DNA from: Mytilisepta virgata
Lineage: Eukaryota; Mollusca; Bivalvia; Mytilida; Mytilidae
NCBI GenBank assembly: GCA_028015205.1
Contig: CM051514.1
Location: forward strand, 33,372,150 to 33,436,149
Reading direction: 5' to 3'
Length of the DNA stretch: 64,000 nt
In this document: piece after piece, positions 23,901-35,900 of the stretch
Position numbering within the stretch: the first letter of the stretch is position 1
How the letters are laid out: each line of letters opens with the position of its first letter
Translations under genes and position numbers: made by a program
Notes under the pieces: model-generated
What the model saw: the letters and a program-made list of their open reading frames with translations, nothing else
What the model was told of the DNA's origin: nothing
Database searches by the model: none

Positions 23901-26900
23901 ATCAACAATTATTCTCAATTATATTTGTTTTCAAAATAAAAAAATGTTTGTTGAATACAATTTTTGTCACACCTGCGACAGGAAGTCGTGAAAGCGAAAT
24001 ATAGGTATTACTTTCGGGCGACGATGGCGGTGTAAAGTTTTCAAAACCTTTGATAACTTTGCACACATAATGCCTACAATTAAGATTTTTGGTCGACAGA
24101 TACCTTATTGTATAAAGTATGCTGCAATATACTTGTCTGGTGACCGTGACCTTGTATTCATGGTTCACTGACTTCATAAAAATAAATGTAAAATCTGCAT
24201 CTAAGTTTCATGGTTAAATTCATTTCTCAGCAACTGTAATATCTAGGCGTACCATATTTGGTCTATAGATATTTCTTAATGGGTACATGCATATGCATGC
24301 CAGTCTGACACCTGGCTTGGGACTTTGATGTCAATTTCATGCTTTAGTGACTTTGTCACACTTTCAAGGTCTAAGCAACTACATTTTTGTATAATACCTA
24401 GACCCACCATATATGGTCAATAGATAGTTTTTGGTGGGTACATGTCAGTCTGACACCTACCTTTTAACCTTGACCTCAATTTCGTGGTTGAGTGACCTGT
24501 GTAAGTCCATTTCTTAGCTACTGTAATACCTAAGCCCACCATATCTGGTCAATAGATAGTACTTAGTGGGCACATGCCAGCCTGACACTTTCCTCTGGAT
24601 CTTGACCTAAATTTCATGTATGAGTGACTTTGTCACATTTTCATGGTTAAATCCATTTCTTAGCAACTATAATACCTAGACCCACCATATTTGGTCAATA
24701 GATAGTTCTTGGTGATTATGTCAGTCTGACACCTGCCTTTGACCTTGACCTCAATTACATGGTCGAGTGACTTTTGTCACATTTTCATGATTAAGTCCAT
24801 TTCTTAGCAACTATTGTACCTAAGGCCACCATGCCTGTTCAATAGATAATTCTTAGTAGGCACATTGCAGTCTGACACCTGTCTCTGGACCTTGACTTCA
24901 ATTTCATGCTTGACTTACATGGTCACATTTTCGAGATTAAGTCCATTTCTCAGCAATATAATACCTAGACCCACCATATTTGGTCAATAGATAGTTCTTA
25001 GTGGGTACAAGTCGGTATGGCAACTGCCTTTTGACCTTGACTGCAATTATATGCTTGAGTGACTTGTTTCGTGTTTTGGGATAATGCCCATTTCTCAGCA
25101 ATTGCAATACATAGACCAACTGTATTTGGTCTATAGATAGTCCTCGGTAGGTACATGGCTGTCTGAGACCTTCACCTGAACTTCACACTTCAGTCACATT
25201 CGAACACCTCCACTTAGATTTCGGGGCCTCGGTGGCCGAGTGGTCTAGGTAGTTCGTCAAGACTACTAAAGATCACTAGCCTGTCAACGCTGAGGTTGCG
25301 AGTTCGAATCTCACCGGTGGCGGGTGTGTTCGACTCCAATCTTAATTGACAAGGATTGCCAATTTTCCTACCGAAGGTCGGTGGTTTTCTCCGGGTACTC
25401 CGGCTTCCTCCACCAATAAAAACTGGCCGCCGCGAAATAGCCAAATGTGCTGAAAACGGCGTAAAACTCCAACTAAACCAAACCAAACCACTTAGATTTC
25501 GAATATTGATACTAAAACTTGACTGTTGCTAAAAGTTAAGCCTTAATACACATTGAACTCTTACTGAAAATGAAGTCCTGGTTTCCATACCACAAAATAT
25601 ACATCAATTTTGAAAAAAACCCTCAATATTTTAGGAAAAAAAGGAATAAATTCACCGTAATTCATCTCGCATTGGCTAGATCATTCATGTTAATACTGGA
25701 CATACAAATTCTGATCTGTAATACTGTGTTCTAAAATAATTATAATTCTTTGTTTATTTGTTAATTTTTGCATAACCCACCTAGGTTTATAATGCAAATA
25801 TATAAATTAATAAATGTGACATATTGATATGTTGCATTATATGAAAGGAGTGAGAGGATGAATACTGTTTTTGTGGCGAATTTTATATTTGTTACTACGT
25901 TGTGAATAAAGCTCAAAATTTTGAAGTAGACTCTACATTTGCTCTAGCAATATGATAATCAACTAATAGGAAAGTAAGACTCTTTATATATACCTATAAC
26001 TTTTAAATGTCTAATAAACAGTGATAAGAGGATTAGTTTTCTTAAAACATTATTTATTTCAGATAAATATTTCAAATTTATTCCTCTGAGAAATGCAAAT
26101 ACGTAATTCCGTTCCGAAGTTGTTTCGGATTTCTTTTCAAAAGTAAACTTCCAGTGTAGGAAAAAATCAATAAAATTTACTTAAAAATCGATCTCGATGT
26201 TGAAATATTAGGCCGTTGAATACTTAGGGTTATTACACTACATGTAACTAGGATGGCCATAATTTTATCTACAATTCTAATTTTAGATTCTGTATGATAT
26301 GCAGAAATTGGATCTTGAACCACCAGTTAGAATGGACCCAGTGAAATTTGACGATTGGTATGAAACAAAAGAGTGGAACTGGAACGTCATGCGGATGATG
26401 TAAGTGTAGGCTGAATTAATTAGCTGAATTGCGTAATGCATGGATTTCAAAAGTTTTGAAAGCAGCAATAACTGTGAGAGTAAACAAGTGTTTTTTGTAA
26501 GGAAAATTTTTAATGAAGTAGTCGGCTAAAACACAAGAGTAGTGGGAGGAAATATGCTTTTGAAAGTCATGGTAATGAATCTCTGAAACTTTTTCAACAG
26601 AGATTCTTAAAGTCAGATAATTTTCTCTGTAGCAGTTTGCTTTTATGTGTGATTGACTTTACCTTTCTCAGTGCTTAATTGAGTTCAACATTTTTGATGA
26701 TACACTAATGGGATTGCATCTACATGCCTGTAATTATAAATTTATCCCATGCCTAGGCGAGTTTTACTGTGGTCCTAGAATAGTTTGTTACTTTTCCAGC
26801 TCAAAAATGTTCTTCTTTACATTGTCAGCTACTTCCTCCACCAATAAAAACTTGTTGTTTCCAGTATGGCTGGATAATGCTAAAAGTGTCATAAAACACC

Positions 26901-29900
26901 AACCAACTTCAAACAAACAATTTGAAAATAAAAATAAAATTTTTTCGGCTTTTCAGGGTAAATGATGATTCACACCTAAAGCAAAAGTTATTCCTGACAG
27001 CTGACCCAACATTCATGGTAGAGGAATTTGATCTTGAGGATCCAGACAAATTTGAGACTGTTGTTACCCTTGTAAGTAAATGTAGATCATTCAGAACTAA
27101 TATTTAAAGATAAGATCTGGTCATACACAAAAAAGTGTTGTCACTTAATAATCCTTACTTTAAGGATTACCTACATATCATCTATCCCAATGAATTTGAA
27201 ATTAAAGAGACCACAGACACATCAACTTCTGCTTCATATCTAGATTTGTACTTGTACATAGATAATAATGGGCAGTTGAAATCAAAACTTTATGACAAAC
27301 ATGATGACTTTAATTTTCCGATTGTGAACTTCCCCTTTTTTACCAGTAACATACCAAGGTCTCCCGCCTATGATGTGTACATTTCACAGTTGATTCGTTA
27401 CTGCCTCGCATGTGCTTTATACGGCGACTTTCTCTTCAGGGCTAGATTGCTGTCACGTAAACTTCTAAGAGAAGGTTATGTTCAGTCTATTCCAAAAGTT
27501 TTACAGTCGTCATCACGAATTGATTGGCCGATACAAAATTTCTATCTCGCGTATGAGACTAGATATCTTCAGTTAGATTTCATGTCCTTGTGGAATTGAC
27601 ACCTCGCCAGACTTGACACTTTACTGGCTATGTGACGGGTGCCGTTAACGGAGCAGGACATGCTTACCCTTCAGGAGCACCTGATATCACTCCCAGTTTT
27701 TTATGGGAGTTTACATTGCTTGTGCTGTAGTTTCTGTGCTGTCTTGTTCTAGCTTTGTTTACTTTATTATGTTTTCTATTCTTTTAGTTATACACGTATC
27801 CTTGTCACGTTTGTTTAATGCATTCCATTCTCCTGACTTTTTTTCCCCTTTGACTTCAAATTTATGGACATTTCCTATTGTTTTGTCACTTCGGTATTCT
27901 TTTGCAGATTTTTAAGACCCCAATGGCCAGTAATTACTTATCTGTTCATCATCATTAATTTCTTTATAGAAAAAAGTATGACAGTTTCAGAATTTAAAGC
28001 AGATGTTTTGATTACAGTTTATATCATTTGGATTGGTAATATTTTCCATGAGAAAATGATCATATCCCATTTGGTCCAGTATAAAACCACATTATTGTAT
28101 ATTTAATAAGGACACACACAAAAATCATACAAGTCATACACTTTCCTACAATTTAATTAATTCCACAGTTATCTGATGTCTCTGCTGGTGGACCCTAGGC
28201 CCCCGAGGGTATTCGCCAACCCAGTCGTCATTGGTTTGTTACAGAAATTACCAGTATTTAGCAAAATTCAAAAATAATAGAAATACTAAGGGTTCATTCC
28301 TTGTATTGCACATGGTAGATCTCCTTAGCTGAAATTTGGCTTCCTATTTTGGTATTTTTGGTTGAGTACTTCTTGTTTAATATAAGTTTGGTTTTTAGCT
28401 CACCTGGCTAAAAGCCAGGGTGAGCTTTTGCCATCACTTTGCGTCCGTCGTCCGTTGTCCGTCCGTCATCTGTCGTCCGTCGTCCGTCCGTTAACTTTTC
28501 ACATTTCAATCTTCTTCTAAAAAACCACTGAACCAAATGGAACCAAACTTGGCAGCAATGTTCCTGTGAAGGTCCTTTACAGAATTTGTAATTTTGGTGC
28601 TGATCGAATATTCAACATGGCTGCCAGGCCCAATAATGTGTTCTGATTGGCTGAAATTTCAAAAATCTTCTTGTTTAGAGAACCACTGAATGGAATGAAA
28701 CTAAATCTGGCATGAATGTTCCTTATGAGGTGCTGACCAAGTATTGTTACTTTGTAGCCGATCCATCATCCAAGATGGCTGCCAGCGGGGAACTTAGTTT
28801 AACATAGGACCCTATGGGAAATGCATACAAATGACTTCTTTTAGAGAACCACTGAATGGAATGAAACTAAATCTGGCATGAATGTTCCTTATGAGGTGCT
28901 GACCAAGTGTTGTTACTTTGTAGCCAATCCATCATCCAAGATGGCTGCCAGCGGGGAACTTAGTTTAACATAGGACCCTATGGGAAATGCATACAAATGA
29001 CTTCTTTTAGAGAACCGTTGAATGGAATGAAACCAAACATGGCATGAATGTTCCTTATGAGGTGCTGACCAAGTGTTGTTACTTTGTAGCCGATCCATAA
29101 TCCAAGATGGCCGCCAGCGGGGGACTTAGTTTAACATAGAACCCTATGGGAAATGCATACAAATGACTTCTTTTAGTGACCCACTTAATGGAATGAAACT
29201 AAACATGGCATGAATATTCCTTATGAAGTGCTGACCAAGTGTTGTTACTTTGTAGCTGATCCATCATCCAAGATGGCCGCCAGCGGGAACTTAGTTTAAC
29301 ATAGGACCCTATGGGAAATGCATACAAATGACTTCTTTTAGAGAACCACTGAATGGAATGAAACTAAATCTGGCATGAATGAACCCTTATAAGGTGCTGA
29401 CCAAGTGTTGTTACATTGTAGCCGATCCATCATCCAAGATGGCCGCCAGAGGGGGACTTAGTTTAACATAGGACCTTTTGGGAAATGCATACAAATGACT
29501 TCTTTTAGAGAACCGTTGACTGGAATGAAACCAAACATGGCATGAATGTTCCTTATGAGGTGCTGACCAAGTGTTGTTACTTTGTAGCCGATCCATAATC
29601 CAAGATGGCTGCCAGCGGGGGACCTAGTTTAACATAGAACCCTATGGGAAATGCATACAAATGACTTCTTTTAGTGACCCACTTAATGGAATGAAACCAA
29701 ACATGGCATGAATATTCCTTATGAAGTGCTGACCAAGTGTTGTTACTTTGTAGCTGATCCATCATCCAAGATGGCCGCCAGCGGGGAACTTAGTTTAACA
29801 TAGGACCCTATGGGAAATGCATACAAATGACTTCTTTTAGAGAACCACTGAATGGAATGAAACTAAATCTGGCATGAATGTTCCTTATGAGGTGCTGACC

Positions 29901-32900
29901 AAGTGTTGTTACTTTGTAGCCGATCCATCATCCAAGATGGCCGCCAGCAGGGGACTAAGTTTAACATTGGACCCTATGGGAAATGCATACAAATGACTTC
30001 TTTTAGAGAACCACTGAATGGAATGTAACAAAACATAGCATGAATGTTCCTTATGAGGTGCTGACCAAGTGTTGTTACTTTGTTGCCGATCCATCATCCA
30101 AGATGTTTAGAAGTCTATCAGAAAATTGTAAAAAAAATTCTGAATGGTCACAACTTGACCACATATTCAAAAATAATAATGATAAGATGTCTTCAGTAGC
30201 TATTGTAAGACTACACTAAGATGACCTGTTTTTAATTTTAAATACTGTGTCAAATTAAACCAATCTTGGTCTCAATCATTATATAATTTTACATAATTTC
30301 CAAAATCACATTAGATACAGGTGAGCGACACAGGCTCTTGAGAGCCTCTAGTTTTTTTTTTTTAAGTTTTTCATATTTTATTGAAATCTGTACATTTGTT
30401 AGTTGGATACATCGAATACCGGTACCTTATCCCGGTCTCGTTAATATTAGTAAATGAATAAAAAAACATCAATGTTAATATTTGTTAGTAAATCACACAT
30501 AAATTTACACATCAGATTTTCATAATTCAATTTGGAACATTACATAACTAAAGTTTTGGACCAGTATATTCGAATATGTCATCAAAGAAATTTCCATTAC
30601 TAATAAACATACAGATATTCAAAAAGGAGAAAAGAGGGAAGAAAGAGTGATAGGTATAAAGTTAGAAACAGATTCAGAAAGATGGAAAATATAAGAAAGG
30701 AGAAAGTGGTTAAAGTAGTACAGAGAAGATTTGATGAAACATTACATGCTTGATGCATCTGGTCTGGCAAAAAGTCCTCCACTAAACATACACACAACAT
30801 CTAAATTGCATATTTAAGGAAAGGGAAAGGGATATCATGTACAGCGTTTTATTTAGTGAATTAGTTCTGTTTCTGATCAAACAGAGAAATAACAGGTAAA
30901 CAGTTACTCAGAGGGATCATCACCAGTTCTAAACAGAATCTTGTATTTTTTCCATGCAGTTTGGAAGTTTGCTTATTTGTTGCCAGCATTTTTTCTACAT
31001 GATACATATCTGTCAATTGTTTCTTAATTGTATATAATGACAGGTTTTTTTTCAAACACCTGGTTGTATATATATGTATTGCTTAATATGCAGTAAAATA
31101 ATGTTATAAATACTTTCATTGTTTTTTTCATGAAAATTTCCAAAAAGAACATTCTTTTTTGAAGCCAGCGTAAACTCTGGGATATTATTGTCTCTAAACC
31201 ATGCACAAAGTTCACTGAAAAAGTTCTGAACAATGTCACACTTCCAAAAAATATGTTCAATAGTTTCAGTTTCGTTATTGCAAAAACTACAATTCTTATT
31301 ATCAACAATCTTAACTTTATATAAAATACGGTCTGTTACTAATATATTATGGTTTATTCTGAATTGTAACCACTGAAGTTTTGTATTTTTTGTAACAGTG
31401 AAAGGAAGTTTGTATATTTCCATCCACTCATCCTGACTAAAATTGAAAACTTCATTCAGTTTTCCTGGAGCAGTTGGAATACAACTGTTCTTGTTAAGGA
31501 TACTATATATATCTTTTGATCCCTTTTTACTTTTTAAAACAAACTCAAGTGCGGATGGAATAAAAGGATAAGATATTTTTTTGATTTCCACATCTTTCTG
31601 AAATAATTTTGACATATGATTCAAACAGCTAATAATACTGTTATATTCCATAACACTAATATTAATATTATAATTCTGTATGAACTGTTCATATGTGAAA
31701 AAGTTACCATCACTGTTTATAAAGTCATTTACATATTACCTTATACCTTTTTCAAACAATTTTTGCAAGTACATGCATTTCCCACCTACTTTATTCATAT
31801 TGTTAAACCAGATAGGACTTGAAAGGAAGTCACTCCAGCTATCTTTAAAATTTTTATCAAAAGTTTTGCAAACAATTACAAACAAGTTCTGGAAAGATGT
31901 TTTGTCTTCATGGAAATTTACTATTGATAAAAATTTTAAAAATAAGTTTGGTTTTTGGTCTTCCAAATTTTCCGGTTTTAATGCTGCTGATGAGAGGTAA
32001 CTCCTTGAAATGCGTCGTATACAGCATAGTATAAATTTACTTTATCTAATATTAGTATCTTTGGATTGTTATTTTTTATCCACCTTTAGGGCAGATTGGG
32101 ACTTAGAGTTGTTTCTGTGGGATTACTTGTAAAATTTTAAATATCTTGTTTATATTGACAATAGTAAGGATAATTGTTAATTTTTACAAATTTTCACAGT
32201 TATCACGTATTTAGTCCCGTACGGGCAACGCTGAAGGGGACTATAGGTTTTTCCATTCATCTGTCAGTCACAGCACATCTTTTTGACTATTTTCAGAAAC
32301 CATTTAATTAACTGACAGAGTTCGTGAATTCCTCAAATTTTGTGGTCGGGTCCTACAATTTGCGAAACTTTTAACAACAAAAGATGATTAGATGATTAGG
32401 CCATATTCATTATTAGGGTAAAGCTGGAACCTCAACAGCAAGAAGAAAACCTGAAAATAAACTGAAAAAGTTCCAGAAATCTTTTATTTGTATAAAATTT
32501 CTGTCACTAAAAAACACCTATTTTTGAGGAAATTTGAAAAACTGACGAAAAGTTGGTTTTTTTAGCTCACCTATCCTAGACAGGTTAGCTCTTCGCGTCC
32601 TTTGTCCATCTGTCATACGTTGTTAAATTTTTCAAAGATCTTCTCCTCTGCAACCACTAAACAATTACAGCCATACTTAGTTTTAATGATCTTTAGGGTA
32701 TCTAGAATAAGGTTTGGGTTTTATTTTTTTGTCTGTCAGGAAACATGGCCGCCATGGCTAAAAATAGAACATAGGGGGTAAACTGCAGTTTTTGGCTTGT
32801 ATCTCAAAAATTAAAGCATTAAGAGCAAAACTGACATGAGGTAAAAATGTTTATCAGGTCAAGATCTACCTGCCATGACATTTTCAGACAAATCGGTCAA

Positions 32901-35900
32901 CCCTTTGTTGGGTTAATGTCTCTGAATTATTAATTTTAAGGAAATTTTGCATTTTTAGGTTATAATCTAGAATATTATTATAGATAAAGACAAACCGTAA
33001 ACAGCAAAAATGTTCAACAAAGTAAGATTTACAAATAAATCATCACAACCAAAATTATTGATTGACTTCTTATAAGAGTTTTGCCCGTTAAAGACAATTT
33101 TTCTTCATATTATTTCATTATCTTTGTAAACTTTCAAAAATCTTCTGAAACTACAGAATCAATTTCATCCAAACTTAGGCTCAAAGATCCTTTGGGTATC
33201 TAGTATAAACTTTGGGTTTTGTTTTCTTGTCTGTCGAGAAACATGGCTGCCATGGCTAAAAATAGAACAGGTGAAAAATGCACTTTTTGGCTCATATCTC
33301 AAAAACTAGAGCTGTTAGAGCAAAACTGACCAGAAGTAAAAATGTTTATGAGGTCAAGATCTACCTGTCATGAAATTTTCAGACGAATTGGTGAACTCAT
33401 TTTTGGGTTATTGCCCCTGAATTGTTAATTTAAGGAAATTTTGCAGTTTTAGGTTATTAACTTGAATATTAGTATAGATAAAGATAAACTGTAAACAGCA
33501 AAAAATGTTCAGCAAAGTAAGATCTACAAATAAGTCAACATGACAAAATCGTCAATTGACCCCTTATGGGAGTTTTTGCCCTTTAAAGATTATTTTATGT
33601 GTGAACAGTAATTGTCAGTAAAACTAATGGTCTGACATATTGTCACAGATGTTTAGAGAATATAGTTAAATGGTAGCTGTACAAATAAAATGGAGAGTCA
33701 AGGTCATTTAAAAAGCCCATAGCAACCGATGAAAAAGTCCCTAGCAACCATATATATTTAGTTTCAGGACATTATAATATCATGAATATAGCTGTACAGG
33801 TCAATATATATGTATGCTCAAGGGTCAAGGTCATTAAAAAATCCATAGCATGATGGAAAAGTCCCTAGCATCCATATGTATTTGGGTTCAGGACCCTACA
33901 ATTTACCTGTTCAAGTCAAAATTGAAGTTCAACCATATATATTTTTGGTTCAGGCTTCTATATTTTAGCTGTACAAGTCAATATTAAGGTGAAAAATATA
34001 AATTTATACATTAAATGGCAAAATAATAATTGATGCAAGATCTACACAAAAAATTAACAGGTGAGCGATTCAGGCTCTTGGGAGCCTCTTGTGTTGTTAT
34101 GGGATCATTGATGACTTCGAGGTGATTGATTCGTTTAATGAATGGTATAAAGACGAAATTAAAGCCCGTACTTCAAGGTTGTTACTTTGTTTTTCATGAA
34201 TTTATCGTCAATATTGATGAAAATTGCCATTTTAAATCCAAAAACAACAATGATGACAAACTTCAAATGACCCCCCCATGTTTTGACATACAGTATGGGC
34301 AAAACATGGTCGTAATTCAGAATCAGAATGGAAGCTAATGAATATTTATTTGAGTTGTTTCTTTCATCTTCGTATAAGAGCAATGTCAATTCAATTTATA
34401 GGTTAAAGAAAAGGAATTGTGAAGTACATGTAGAATATGTTTAATTTTGTAATATTAATTTAAATTTTATCCTGGTTATCTAACACGAAATCAGAAGTGT
34501 TGTTATACCAAACTTTATTATGTTGTTACTATTTTAACCTAACTTCCAGGTGCAAAAAATTGCTTAAATTTGTTTAAAATTTTGTATTTATAACATTTAT
34601 TTTCATGTTTTGGATGAATAAACTTATTTGTTTTGAGGAATGGAAGACTCGATGATGACAAAAATTAATTCAGTTCATGAATAATTTTGAAAATTCCGAC
34701 TTCACAACAATTGCGATTTGAAAACTTCATAAGTGACGAAAAATTAGAGATTTTAAAAAATAAATTTTCCACTAAATTCTGAAATTGACGAATAATGAGA
34801 GATTTTACGGGGAAACAGTCCTCTTTCTGTCATCAGTTTTAATTGAACTGGTATCTATAGGAAGTTAGGTGATAAAAAAAACATGGCAGCGAATGATCAG
34901 GAACCAGTTCAGTTATGATCTAACCAATTACCAACTATTTTCCAATGCACCGCAACAGACTTTATCTCGGAACGAACAGGCAAAAGATATGGAAAGCCAC
35001 AACTGCCTTATGTTGTATTCGATCTTTATATTCGGTGCTTTTTTTAATATATTCGGTCCATACATCATTGTGTGTGGTGCTTATGCCACTGTGTGTGGTG
35101 CTTTTACCATTATGTGTGGTCATTTGAACATTATATTCGGTACTAATTGCATTATATTCGGTGCAAACTTCATTGTATGTGGTGCTTAAACCATTATATG
35201 TGGTAGTAAATGCATTATATGTGGTAGTAAAGGCATTCTTTGTGGTAGTAAAGGCATTCTTTGTGGTAGTTAAAGCATTATATTCGGTACTTTTTAAATC
35301 ATATCCGGTGCTTATTTCATTATATTCGGTACATTGATCATTGTATTCAGTGCTTGCATCATAGTGTGTGGTGCTTTTACCATTATGTATGGTCAGTTTA
35401 ACATTATATTCGGTACTGATTGCATTATATTCGGTACGAACTTCATTATATGTGGTACTTAAAACATTATATGTGGTAGTTAATGCATTATATGTGGTAG
35501 TTAAAACATTATATTCGGTACTTGTTTCATTATATTCAGTACATTAATCATTCCATTCAATGCTTATGACATTATACTCAGTAGATAAATCGTTATATTC
35601 AGTGCATACATCATTGTGTGGAGTGCATTCTTTTTCCATTGTTATATGCAGTCACAAAATCATTATATGCGGTAGATAAATCATTATATTCGGTGCATTC
35701 TTCATTATACGATTTTTCGATGATGATGATACTTGACGGAAAAAGCCGGAAAAACTTCGGCAATTTTACGAATGTTAACGAGAACGGATAAAATTCATAG
35801 ACATATATTTTGTATACACCGAAGAAAATGGAAGCTGTGTTGCAGGAGTGCAATTTACAACATTTATATACCAATTTTGAAAGGGAAAAGATAACGCCAG

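Noticed and set aside
25224..25310. A tRNA gene
   Set aside because: The A and B boxes belong to a SINE: a body, an (aaacc)n tail and a target duplication follow, and the acceptor stem does not close properly.
28913..30097. Four similar 61-62-codon minus-strand frames (a possible small gene family)
   Set aside because: They recur every 166 bp because they are the tandem core of the Helentron-like element; other copies break the frame.
32216..32560. Possible gene near 'agtcccgtacgggcaacgctgaaggggacta'
   Set aside because: The text resembles the start of another dispersed bivalve repeat; no reading frame or splice signals support a gene.
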